From an uncultured Burkholderiales bacterium (GTDB lineage Bacteria; Pseudomonadota; Gammaproteobacteria; Burkholderiales; Burkholderiaceae_C), in the NCBI GenBank assembly GCA_903926695.1, contig CAIYKK010000681.1, positions 1 through 7,602 on the forward strand: DNA of 7,602 nt, given 5' to 3'. Shown in pieces: positions 1-6,465 of the stretch. Below the pieces are notes generated by a model. It worked only from the letters and a program-made list of their open reading frames with translations. It was not told where the DNA came from and did no database searches. The translations under genes were made by a program, and so were the position numbers. Positions within the stretch are counted from its first letter, which is position 1; each line of letters opens with the position of its first letter.

Positions 1-609
1 CCGCTCGGCGGAAACATGGCCGTAGCGCTTGCGCAAAAGTTCGATGGCGGCGAATTCCAGCGCGTTGGCCGCGCTCAGGCTGACGTGACCGCCTTCGCCG
101 GAAATCGGCAGCCATTTGTTTTGGTGGCCCAGCGGTAGCAGGCCCGACACACCCAGGCCCGTGCCCGGCCCGATCAGGCCGATGGCCGCATCCGGGGTCG
201 CCTGACCGCCGCCGACGGCGCGCCTGTGGGCAGGCGGCAATTGCGTAAGCGACAAAGCCAGCGCAGTGAAATCGTTCAGCAACAAAAACCGCGCCAAACC
301 CAGCGCTTCGCGCAGCGCGCTGACCGAAAAGTGCCAATGGTGATTCGTCATCGCCACCTGATCGCCGGTGACGGGGTTGGCAATGCCAAAGGCGGCGCAG
401 TCGGGCGCGCTCAAACCCTGCTGTTGCAAATAACTTTGCACCGCTTCGAGCAGCGAGGCGTGGTCGGCGCAGGGCAGCACCTGTACGTGGTTGATGACTC
501 CGCCCTCAAGCGCTTGCCAGCCGAAGCGGGCGTTGGTGCCGCCAATGTCGCCGAGCAGGCGCGGGTAGGGCGCGGGGCTGGCAACGAGCGGGTTGCGCGA
601 TTCAAACAT
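1..609 (-). CDS. glk: Glucokinase, N-terminal part (gene runs off the left edge)
   Basis: Glucokinase phosphorylates glucose to glucose-6-phosphate with ATP in the cytoplasm. The reverse strand from ATG at 607-609 stays open for 203 codons to the window edge. It shows the hallmarks of the E. coli Glk-type family: the phosphate-binding LGDIGGTNARF at residues 19-29, LLLNDFTALAL at 109-119 with D113 in the position of the catalytic base, the nucleotide-binding GPGTGLG at 147-153, and ISGEGGHVSL at 169-178. The family is usually about 320-340 residues, so roughly the last 120-140 are outside the window. The start is supported by GAGG (complement of 617-620) seven bases upstream of the ATG. The gene begins only 18 bp after the FKBP stop codon on the same strand, so the two are probably co-transcribed. 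The GC-rich codon choice matches the chromosome flanks. Identification is firm; only the C-terminus is unseen. Confidence 0.95.
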   Translation of the reverse strand, partial: MFESRNPLVASPAPYPRLLGDIGGTNARFGWQALEGGVINHVQVLPCADHASLLEAVQSYLQQQGLSAPDCAAFGIANPVTGDQVAMTNHHWHFSVSALREALGLARFLLLNDFTALALSLTQLPPAHRRAVGGGQATPDAAIGLIGPGTGLGVSGLLPLGHQNKWLPISGEGGHVSLSAANALEFAAIELLRKRYGHVSAER

Positions 610-627
610 CTGCGAGCCTCGCGCCGC
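610..627 (-). promoter_or_regulatory. Ribosome binding site region of glk
   Basis: The 18-bp gap between the FKBP stop codon and the glk start holds GAGG on the minus strand (complement of 617-620), seven bases before the ATG. It fixes ATG 609 as the glk start and leaves no room for a separate promoter in the gap. Confidence 0.6.
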
Positions 628-1077
628 TTATTTTTCGATGGCGAGCAGTTCGACCTCAAACGTGAGCGTGGCGTTGGGCGGCACGGCATTGCCCGCACCG
701 CGCTCGCCGTAAGCGGTGGCGGGCGGGCAGGTTAGCGTGGCTTTGCCGCCGACTTTGATGCGCTGCATGCCTTCGGTCCAGCAGGGTACAACGCGGTTGA
801 GCGGAAAGCTCGCGGGCATGCCGCGCCGGTAGGAGCTGTCGAACTCCGTGCCGTTGGCCAGCGTGCCCCGGTAGTGAACGCGCACGGTGCTGGCGGCGGT
901 GGGCTGCGGGCCGGTGCCGGCCAGCGTGTGGACAATTTTTACGCCCGAGGGCAGGGTTTCGCTGGCGGGCGCGGCGGGGGCTGCGCTGGCCGCTGCGGCT
1001 GGTTTGGCGGCAGGCGTGGCCGCGCAGGCGGTGGAGAGGATGGCGGCGAGGGTGAGTAGGGAAAGAAGGGGTTTCAT
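628..1077 (-). CDS. FKBP-type peptidyl-prolyl cis-trans isomerase, exported
   Basis: This 149-residue protein should catalyse cis-trans isomerisation of Xaa-Pro bonds as a folding helper outside the cytoplasm. Residues 1-20 form a signal sequence: a Lys, then a Leu/Ala-rich core ending STACAA. C18 could be lipidated, but Ser at -3 is a poor lipobox, and cleavage after ACA by signal peptidase I is equally possible. Residues 21-40 are an Ala/Pro-rich linker. Residues 42-149 are a single FKBP domain with HYRGTLANGTEFDSS (68-82, holding Y69, F79 and D80 of the active pocket), W100 in PCWTEG, KVGGK (108-112), AYGERGAG (122-129) and the closing strand FEVELLAIE. The length is normal for a one-domain exported FKBP. 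No clear Shine-Dalgarno precedes the ATG. The gene lies just upstream of glk and diverges from the Type IIG gene. There is no functional tie to sugar kinase, so the pairing is probably just local gene order. Confidence 0.95.
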   Translation of the reverse strand: MKPLLSLLTLAAILSTACAATPAAKPAAAASAAPAAPASETLPSGVKIVHTLAGTGPQPTAASTVRVHYRGTLANGTEFDSSYRRGMPASFPLNRVVPCWTEGMQRIKVGGKATLTCPPATAYGERGAGNAVPPNATLTFEVELLAIEK

Positions 1078-1128
1078 GGTGTGTTTTAGGGGGAGTTGTT
1101 GATTTTGAAAGCTTACACTTTACCCCTT
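1078..1128. promoter_or_regulatory. Divergent intergenic region between FKBP and Type IIG genes
   Basis: Only about 50 bp separate the minus-strand FKBP start from the plus-strand ATG at 1129, so promoters for both genes must lie here or inside the neighbouring coding ends. On the plus strand TACACT (1114-1119) could serve as a -10 box, but no convincing -35 sits at the right distance. It would start transcription within a few bases of ATG 1129 and give an almost leaderless mRNA. AGGGGGAG (1088-1095) is the only purine-rich stretch and could be a ribosome site for a TTG start at 1105. No strong promoter is visible on the minus strand. Confidence 0.3.
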
Positions 1129-4100
1129 ATGAGCACACTTCCCCTCGACCACCAATCTCTCTTCAACGCCGGTTTAATCGCCCGCTCCAGTCCCGAAGAC
1201 GCTGTGCCCCCCGCGCATCAGCAGGTGTTGAGTGATTGGGCGGCCACGATTCGCAGTGGCGCTATCCGCAAGCAAAAAGAGCAAAACATCCGCAGCGCCT
1301 TTGTGCAGAAAATATTTTGCGAGGTGCTGGGTTATTCAACCTTTGGCGCAAGCGGCGCTTATACCCTGGCGGATGAAAATTATGTCGGCAAAGGGCGTGT
1401 GGATGTGGTGCTGGGACGATTTGGAACGGCTGCCGATCAAATCCTCGTGCCGCTTGAACTCAAAGGGGCGGATACGCCGGATTTGGATGTCATGATGTCG
1501 GGGCGTTTTAAATCGCCCGTGCAGCAAGTGTGGGAATATGCAATGGACCTTCCCCACGCCAAATTTTTGCTGCTGACCAATATGCTGGAAATTCGCCTCT
1601 ATGCCGTGGGATATACCCGCCGCGTACATGAGCGTTTTGATTTATTGGAAATTGCCGATAATCCCGTCCAGTATCGCCGCCTGCAATTGCTGTTGGGGGC
1701 CAATAATTTACTCGGCGGGCGCACGCTGGAATTGTTGACCGAATCCGGCACAATTGAAAAACAAATCACCCGCGAGCTGTATGCCGATTACAAACGCTGG
1801 CGCATCCAGCTCATTATCGCGCTGGCACAAACGAATACGTTAGCACCGAAGGTGTTGATTGCGCCAGTGCAAAAGCTGCTGGACCGTCTGCTTTTTGTGG
1901 CTTTTGCGCAGCAGCGCGGATTGTTGCCAGCGGGAACGCTCAAATCAGTTCACACGCAAAGCGGCTGGGAGCGTCAGCCCTTGTGGGTGCAGTACAAAGC
2001 GCTCTTTCGCGCCGTGGACAAAGGCTTGCCAGAGCGCGGTGTTCCGCCCTATAACGGTGGATTATTTGCGCCCGATGCGTTTCTGGATGCGTTGAGCGTT
2101 CCCGATTCTGCGTGCGATGTGTTTCAGGAATTTGGCAAATACGACTTTGGCGGTGAAGTTTCCGTTAATGTGCTGGGGCATATTTTTGAACAGTCGATCA
2201 GCGATTTGGAAGAGCTGCAAGAGCTGGCCGACGCGGGCACATTCACGCTGAAAAATTTGACGCAATTGCTCCCTAAAACCTCGGTCAGCGGGACGCGCAA
2301 AGAGCATGGAATTGTTTATACGCCAGAATTTATTACCGCCTTTATTGTGGATCAAACATTGGGCAAAACTTTGGATGGTAAACGAACCGCCTGCCTCAAC
2401 AGCTATCAAGTTGATCAGGATTGGCGCAAAACTACAGCCGAAGAAAAACGCTATGCCAAGACTTTGGTCGAGCCGGAGCGGGTGGTGGAGTTGTTATTTT
2501 GGCGGGCCTGGCTGGCGGAACTGAGCGCTTTAAAAATCTGCGATCCTGCCTGCGGGTCGGGCGCGTTTTTGGTGGCGGTGTTTGATGTGTTGCGCGCCGA
2601 ATACGCCAGCGTCAATGCGCAAATTGCCACCATTACGGGCAGCATGGACGTGTTTAATGCGGATAAAACCATTTTGAACGGCAATCTCTACGGCGTGGAT
2701 TTGAATGCTGAGAGTATTGAAATCACAAAATTAAGCCTCTGGCTGAAAACGGCGCAATATGGCAAGCCGCTGGAGAGTCTGGAAGCGCATTTGCGCGTGG
2801 GTAATAGCCTGATTGGAACGAATTTTGATTGGAATGCCGAATTTCCTGAAGTCAGCGCGCTGGGCGGTTTTGATGTGATTGTCGGCAACCCGCCGTATGT
2901 GCGGATGGAGCGCTTGAAACCCATCAAGCCTTATCTGGAAGATCATTATGCAGTTGCCAGCGACCGGGCAGATTTGTATTGTTATTTTTTTGAACTGGGT
3001 TTGCGTTTGTTGCGCCCGGAGCAGGGACGGCTGGGATTTATTTCATCGTCCACATTTTTTAAAACCGGTTCGGGCGAAAACTTGCGTGCCCATTTGCTGG
3101 AAAATGCGCAGCTTGAAACGGTGGTCGATTTTGGCGATTTGCAAGTGTTTGAAGGCGTGACCACCTATCCGGCGATTGTGACAATGCGCCGCACAGCTGA
3201 GCCTGCCCCGAATGAATTGCTGAATTACTGGAAAATAAAAAACGCCGTTCCCGTCAAATTCAAAGAAGCCTTTGTGGATAATGTGCAAACCATGCCGCAA
3301 AGCCGTTTGACGGCGCAAACGTGGCAATTTGAAAACGATGCCATTGCCAACTTGCGCGACAAACTCACGAGCGGGCATCCAACGCTGAAAGAGGTTTATG
3401 GCGCGCCGTGCCGTGGAATCGTCACGGGTTTGAATGAGGCCTTTGTAGTGAGCCGCGCCCAGCGTGATGCGCTTATCGCCCAAGACCCGCGCAGTGCCAA
3501 ATTGCTGAAACCTTTTTTAGAAGGCAAGGATTTGAAAAAATGGCGTGTAGAGCCGCAGGATTTGTGGCTTATCTACATTCCCAAAAACCGCATTCAAATT
3601 GACGACTATCCCGCGATTAAAAAGCATTTATTGCCTTTCAAAGCGGCACTGGAAAATCGGGCCACCAAACAGGCATGGTTTGAATTGCAGCAGGCGCAAG
3701 AAGCGTATGCGCCTACAATGCAAAGATCTAAATTAATGTACAGCCGTTTCATGGGCGAGCCCACTTTTTGGTTAGATGAAAGCAGTGGGTACTACCTGAA
3801 TAACGCTTTGAATTTTGTATCTGGTGTCGGCGGTTTTGAATTAGGTTTGCTCAATAGCCGTGTTCTATGGTTTGTGATAAAAGATTTTTCATCGGTGATG
3901 AGTGGTGATTTTTTCCAGGTGCATGGTCACGTATTGGAACGCTGCCCCATACCCGCTGCGAACGGTGCCGATAAAGAAAAAATTACCCATTTTTCCCATA
4001 TCGCACAGACTTCCGCCGAATCGCGTTTCAAAATCATCAAAGAATTCAACCATTATGCCGTGCGCGATTTTGCTCCCAGCGGCAAAATGCCCGCCGCGTG

Positions 4101-4344
4101 GAGCGATGCGCTTCCCACTTTTACCACCTTTACCGCTGAACTCAAAAAGCGCTTTAAACGTGATTTAAGCCTGCAAGAGCGCAACGATTGGGATGCTTAT
4201 CTCGCCTCTACCCAGAAAAAAATTAACGTACTCAACAACAAAATCACCCAGGCTGAAAGAGACATAGACGAGATGGTGTATGAATTGTTCGGTCTGACAG
4301 AGGAAGAGGTGAGGTTGTTGAGCGGGCTTTCAGAGCCCGGCTAA
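1129..4344 (+). CDS. Type IIG-like restriction-modification protein (fused nuclease, N6-adenine methyltransferase, specificity domain)
   Basis: This 1071-residue protein should both methylate adenine at a specific site and cut unmodified DNA, protecting the cell from phage and foreign DNA. From the ATG at 1129: residues ~35-130 resemble HsdR-type nuclease domains, with FCEVLGY, then VDVV (D92) and LELKG (E110, K112), a PD-(D/E)XK pattern. GIVYTPEFI (394-402) is methyltransferase motif X. DPACGSGAF (472-480) is motif I for S-adenosylmethionine, and NPPY (587-590) is the catalytic motif IV of gamma-class adenine methyltransferases. RGIVTGLNEAF (762-772) and LLKPFLEGKDLKKW (792-805) match the TaqI-like C-terminal recognition domain, and the tail is helical and charged. 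The length is normal for the Eco57I-like family. The frame is open back to TTG at 1096, 1099 and 1105; ATG 1129 has no Shine-Dalgarno, so the start is uncertain. Its codon choice is AT-richer than glk and FKBP, suggesting acquisition. BREX PglX is a related fold, but no other BREX genes are present. Confidence 0.9.
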   Translation: MSTLPLDHQSLFNAGLIARSSPEDAVPPAHQQVLSDWAATIRSGAIRKQKEQNIRSAFVQKIFCEVLGYSTFGASGAYTLADENYVGKGRVDVVLGRFGTAADQILVPLELKGADTPDLDVMMSGRFKSPVQQVWEYAMDLPHAKFLLLTNMLEIRLYAVGYTRRVHERFDLLEIADNPVQYRRLQLLLGANNLLGGRTLELLTESGTIEKQITRELYADYKRWRIQLIIALAQTNTLAPKVLIAPVQKLLDRLLFVAFAQQRGLLPAGTLKSVHTQSGWERQPLWVQYKALFRAVDKGLPERGVPPYNGGLFAPDAFLDALSVPDSACDVFQEFGKYDFGGEVSVNVLGHIFEQSISDLEELQELADAGTFTLKNLTQLLPKTSVSGTRKEHGIVYTPEFITAFIVDQTLGKTLDGKRTACLNSYQVDQDWRKTTAEEKRYAKTLVEPERVVELLFWRAWLAELSALKICDPACGSGAFLVAVFDVLRAEYASVNAQIATITGSMDVFNADKTILNGNLYGVDLNAESIEITKLSLWLKTAQYGKPLESLEAHLRVGNSLIGTNFDWNAEFPEVSALGGFDVIVGNPPYVRMERLKPIKPYLEDHYAVASDRADLYCYFFELGLRLLRPEQGRLGFISSSTFFKTGSGENLRAHLLENAQLETVVDFGDLQVFEGVTTYPAIVTMRRTAEPAPNELLNYWKIKNAVPVKFKEAFVDNVQTMPQSRLTAQTWQFENDAIANLRDKLTSGHPTLKEVYGAPCRGIVTGLNEAFVVSRAQRDALIAQDPRSAKLLKPFLEGKDLKKWRVEPQDLWLIYIPKNRIQIDDYPAIKKHLLPFKAALENRATKQAWFELQQAQEAYAPTMQRSKLMYSRFMGEPTFWLDESSGYYLNNALNFVSGVGGFELGLLNSRVLWFVIKDFSSVMSGDFFQVHGHVLERCPIPAANGADKEKITHFSHIAQTSAESRFKIIKEFNHYAVRDFAPSGKMPAAWSDALPTFTTFTAELKKRFKRDLSLQERNDWDAYLASTQKKINVLNNKITQAERDIDEMVYELFGLTEEEVRLLSGLSEPG
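4323..4339 (+). terminator. Small hairpin at the 3' end of the Type IIG gene
   Basis: CGGGCT (4323-4328) pairs with AGCCCG (4334-4339) around a five-base loop, just before the TAA at 4342-4344. It is followed by AAAACCCCC, not a T run, so as a plus-strand terminator it is weak. On the minus strand it is led by GGGGGTTTT, which resembles the layout beside the gcvP terminator. It may be a decayed or relocated copy of that terminator. Confidence 0.4.
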
Positions 4345-4353
4345 AACCCCCGT
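4337..4353 (+). repeat. Direct repeat copy 1, CCGGCTAAAACCCCCGT
   Basis: This 17-bp sequence recurs in the same orientation at 7520-7537 with a single extra A. It includes the Type IIG stop codon. With the second copy it brackets the antitoxin, IS scar and OLD/helicase genes. Confidence 0.7.
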
Positions 4354-4394
4354 GGCTGAGGGCGATCTTTCCGCCGCGACACGCCAACCATTAA

Positions 4395-4405
4395 ATGCAT
4401 TGCAT
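4395..4405. promoter_or_regulatory. Palindrome upstream of the antitoxin, possible operator
   Basis: ATGCA-T-TGCAT is a perfect inverted repeat with one central base, 21 bp before the antitoxin ATG. Ribbon-helix-helix antitoxins of the FitA/VapB class usually repress their own promoter through short palindromes in this position. Assigning it as the operator is an inference from placement. Confidence 0.35.
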
Positions 4406-4413
4406 GTTTTTTG

Positions 4414-4423
4414 AGGAGGTGAT
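4414..4423 (+). promoter_or_regulatory. Strong ribosome binding site of the antitoxin
   Basis: AGGAGGTGAT is a near-complete complement of the 16S rRNA 3' end. The AGGAGG core lies seven bases before ATG 4427, giving an unusually strong start compared with neighbouring genes. Confidence 0.8.
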
Positions 4424-4426
4424 GCT

Positions 4427-4714
4427 ATGGCAATGTTGACAGTACGCAATCTGCCCGACGATGTGCATCGTGCGCTGCGGATGCAGGCCGCGCTTCATGG
4501 GCGCAGCACCGAGGCCGAGGTTCGGGAAATTTTGGCTATCGCCGTCAAGCCAGAGGCGCGTGTTCGCTTGGGCGACGCGCTCGCCGCGTTGAGCCGCGAT
4601 ATTGGCCTGACCAACGAGGATTTTGAGGTCTTCGACCGGGTCAGCGACAGTGCATCAGCCATTCCTCTGGGTGACCTTGCCCCTGAAAAACGTATTCCAG
4701 CACCGAGATCATGA
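4427..4714 (+). CDS. FitA/StbC-type ribbon-helix-helix antitoxin without a toxin partner
   Basis: The 95-residue product matches the antitoxin half of FitAB/VapBC-type modules. Residues 2-40 form the ribbon-helix-helix DNA-binding part with LTVRNLPDDVHRALRMQAA, GRSTEAEVREIL and the AVKPEAR hinge. The segment to about residue 75 (LGDALAALSRDIGLTNEDFEVFDRV) is the toxin-binding region. Normally a PIN-domain RNase gene overlaps or follows directly, with a start like MILLDTNVLSE. Here only a 14-codon frame (ATG 4711, overlapping the stop as ATGA) follows, and it has no PIN features. Residues ~82-95 also depart from the usual short end of this family (about 80 residues), so the tail is probably read-through into foreign sequence. 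The gene has a strong ribosome site and an upstream palindrome. It may act alone as a repressor, or neutralise a toxin elsewhere in the genome, or be a remnant. Confidence 0.85.
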   Translation: MAMLTVRNLPDDVHRALRMQAALHGRSTEAEVREILAIAVKPEARVRLGDALAALSRDIGLTNEDFEVFDRVSDSASAIPLGDLAPEKRIPAPRS

Positions 4715-4741
4715 GCGGGCTTTTCTGGCCTGAGCCGCCAG

Positions 4742-4822
4742 TCAGTCTGTCTTGAACTGCATCGGGCTGATATGGGCCAGCGTTGACTGCGGCCAGCGGT
4801 AGTTGATGCTCGATTTCACGTC
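4742..4822 (-). pseudogene. Remnant of an IS3-family transposase C-terminus
   Basis: The minus strand reads about 26 codons ending at TGA (complement of 4742-4744), including NYRWPQSTLAHISPMQF. This resembles the end of IS3-family DDE transposases, where the usual pattern is N-x-R-x-P-H-S-T-L-G-x-I-S-P-x-x-F. Here Gln replaces the usual His. Upstream of about 4822 the frame stays open only briefly (stop at 4874-4876) and shows no transposase similarity, so the rest of the element is gone. No inverted-repeat end can be assigned with confidence. The scar lies where a toxin gene would be expected after the antitoxin, so the element probably took part in the loss of that gene. It rests on one short motif. 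Confidence 0.5.
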
Positions 4823-4831
4823 TGGAACAAC

Positions 4832-4840
4832 TGGTAACAT
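4832..4840 (+). promoter_or_regulatory. Possible extended -10 promoter for the OLD/helicase pair
   Basis: TGGTAACAT reads as an extended -10 element (TG, one base, then TAACAT, four of six matches to consensus). No good -35 box is visible 16-18 bp upstream. It would place the transcript start near 4847 and leave a leader of about 47 bases containing the hairpin at 4861-4877. Confidence 0.25.
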
Positions 4841-4860
4841 TCGCTGAATGCCGGGTAACG

Positions 4861-4877
4861 GTGAGCGTTGGGCTCAC
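4861..4877 (+). promoter_or_regulatory. Inverted repeat just upstream of the OLD gene
   Basis: GTGAGC (4861-4866) and GCTCAC (4872-4877) form a perfect 6-bp stem with a five-base loop, ending three bases before the ribosome site at 4881. It could be a dimeric repressor site or a small mRNA hairpin affecting translation. The frame is open here, so a GTG start at 4861 would turn it into coding sequence, but that start has no ribosome site. Confidence 0.35.
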
Positions 4878-4880
4878 GAT

Positions 4881-4886
4881 GGAGGT
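4881..4886 (+). promoter_or_regulatory. Ribosome binding site that fixes the OLD start
   Basis: GGAGGT ends seven bases before GTG 4894, ideal spacing. It favours GTG 4894 over the upstream in-frame GTG 4861 and ATG 4879, neither of which has a Shine-Dalgarno at a usable distance. Confidence 0.7.
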
Positions 4887-4893
4887 ACATACG

Positions 4894-6465
4894 GTGAAAA
4901 CGATAAAGAAATTGGTTCTGAAGAACTTCAAGCGCTTTCGGACTCTTGAGCTGGATTTCGACAACGAACTGAACATCCTGGTCGGTGGCAATGAGGCCGG
5001 TAAGAGTTCGGTTTTACAGGCGCTGGATATCGTGATGAGCGCCAGCCGGAGCAAGGTCGAGGCGATGGGGCTGGAGACTCTTTTCAATCAAGAATGCATC
5101 GCCGAGTTCTTGGCGGGCGCACGGGGCATTGCAGACCTACCTGAGATGTTCATTGAAGTCTACTTGGAGGGGTTGGCTGATCCAGACTTCGACGGACGAA
5201 ACAATAGTAAAGGCAGAGATGCGATTGGCATCAAGCTAGTCTGCAGGCCGGTGGACGAATATTCAGCAGAAATCAAGGCCATCTTGAAGGAGAAGCACGA
5301 TAGCTTCCCGTTTGAGTACTACACGATTCACTTCCAGACGTTCACCGACGACCCGATCTTTCCACACAGGAAACCCTTAAAGCATGTACTGATTGACAGT
5401 GCACAAATTAACAACGAGTACGCGACGACTGCCTACACCAGATCCATGTACGCTGCACATGTCGGCGTTGTAGATAGGAACTTGCATGGTTTTGAATACC
5501 GTCGTGCGAAATCAAAGTTTCGGGATGAGACCCTGAAGGCGCTGAACGACACGCTCGACACCTACAAGTTCGACGTTCGCACGAGCCCGAAGGCTAGCTT
5601 TGAAACAGACATCATCATTACCGAGGGCGACATCCCGATTGATAGCAAAGGGAAAGGACGGCAGTGCTTCATAAAAACCGAATTTGCGCTGCGCGACAGG
5701 GAACATACCCTCGATGTGCTGTTACTGGAGGAGCCAGAAAATCATCTGAGTCACGTCCACATGAAGAAGCTGATTGAGCGTATTCGCACTTCCCAGAAGA
5801 AGCAGCTCTTTATAGCAACACATAGCAGCTTCATCGCAACGCGGCTCAACCTGAAGAAAGTTTTGATCCTTAGCGAGGAGAAGCCGACAGAGCCGACCAC
5901 GCTCAAGGATTTGAGTCAGGGAACGGCGGAGTTTTTCATGAAGGCACCAGACAATAATGTCCTAGAGCTTGCCTTGTGCAAGAAGGCCATATTAGTTGAG
6001 GGAGATGCCGAGTTCATTCTGATGGATGCCCTTTACAAGAATGCAGCACCCGGCTTTAACACTGATGTTGATGGTATTCATGTCATTTCTGTGGATGGGA
6101 CGAGCTTCAAACGCTATTTAGAACTGGCAACACTTTTAGGAATTCGCGTTGCGGCAATCCGTGACAATGACCATGATTACCAAGTGAAATGTGTAGAAAA
6201 CTACAAGGACTACATTTCCACTTCCAAATTTATCCAGATTTTTGCCGATGAGGATAATGCTAGACACACGTTTGAAATTTGTATATACCAAGACAATAAA
6301 ATAATCTGTGATAACGAATTCTCGGCTGGCAGGGTAAAGCTGACAGTTCAAGAGTTCATGCTGAATAACAAAACGGACGCTGCTTTCACGTTGCTTGAAA
6401 AACGTGGTACCGAACTGGTTCCGCCAGCCTACATTAAAAAAGCTGTCCAATGGATAAGAGCGTAG
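4894..6465 (+). CDS. OLD-family ATP-dependent endonuclease (GajA-like)
   Basis: This 523-residue protein joins an ABC-type ATPase to a TOPRIM nuclease, the OLD family design; such proteins nick or degrade DNA, and GajA of Gabija does so against phage. The N-terminus (KLVLKNFKRFRTLELDFD) opens the ATPase. Walker A is GGNEAGKS (31-38, K37), a signature-like SKGKGRQ lies at 251-257, Walker B is LLLEEPENHL (276-285, catalytic Glu in EEPE), and the switch His is H310 in THSSF. The TOPRIM half begins at VEGDAE (368-373, E369), continues with VDGTSFKRYLEL (from 400) and the acidic RDNDHD (423-428), then HTFEICIY (E461), and closes with IKKAVQWI, whose K515/K516 match the conserved C-terminal lysine region. 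All metal-binding acidic positions look intact. GajA and P2 Old are about 580 residues, so this one is somewhat short. The stop overlaps the helicase start. This is a class 2 OLD, meaning it is paired with a UvrD-like helicase; the anti-phage role is inferred. Confidence 0.9.
   Translation: MKTIKKLVLKNFKRFRTLELDFDNELNILVGGNEAGKSSVLQALDIVMSASRSKVEAMGLETLFNQECIAEFLAGARGIADLPEMFIEVYLEGLADPDFDGRNNSKGRDAIGIKLVCRPVDEYSAEIKAILKEKHDSFPFEYYTIHFQTFTDDPIFPHRKPLKHVLIDSAQINNEYATTAYTRSMYAAHVGVVDRNLHGFEYRRAKSKFRDETLKALNDTLDTYKFDVRTSPKASFETDIIITEGDIPIDSKGKGRQCFIKTEFALRDREHTLDVLLLEEPENHLSHVHMKKLIERIRTSQKKQLFIATHSSFIATRLNLKKVLILSEEKPTEPTTLKDLSQGTAEFFMKAPDNNVLELALCKKAILVEGDAEFILMDALYKNAAPGFNTDVDGIHVISVDGTSFKRYLELATLLGIRVAAIRDNDHDYQVKCVENYKDYISTSKFIQIFADEDNARHTFEICIYQDNKIICDNEFSAGRVKLTVQEFMLNNKTDAAFTLLEKRGTELVPPAYIKKAVQWIRA

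Noticed and set aside
226..735. A 169-codon open frame on the plus strand
   Set aside because: It lies opposite glk and the FKBP gene, is Arg/Gly/Ala-rich low-complexity translation of GC-rich antisense DNA, and has no recognisable domain.
628..1077. Cys in PCWTEG (residue 99) and in TCPP (residue 117) of the FKBP, where some relatives have Gly or Ile
   Set aside because: Cys at these places is common in bacterial exported FKBPs of this type, so it is not unusual.
1129..4344. The Type IIG protein as BREX PglX
   Set aside because: The methyltransferase core is similar, but it has its own PD-(D/E)XK nuclease and TaqI-like recognition region, and no brxA/B/C, pglZ or brxL gene is in the window.
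4319..4725. GAGCGGGCTTT occurs both at 4319-4330 and near 4714-4724
   Set aside because: An 11-bp match between GC-rich stretches about 400 bp apart does not extend further and could be chance.
4711..4755. A 14-codon frame whose ATG overlaps the antitoxin stop as ATGA, the place a toxin would start
   Set aside because: It is far too short and lacks the LLDTN PIN-domain start, so it is not a toxin; at most it is a chance frame.
4641..5087. A 148-codon open frame on the minus strand across the antitoxin end and OLD start
   Set aside because: It is antisense to the clear OLD N-terminus and in a different frame from the transposase-like remnant, with no family features.
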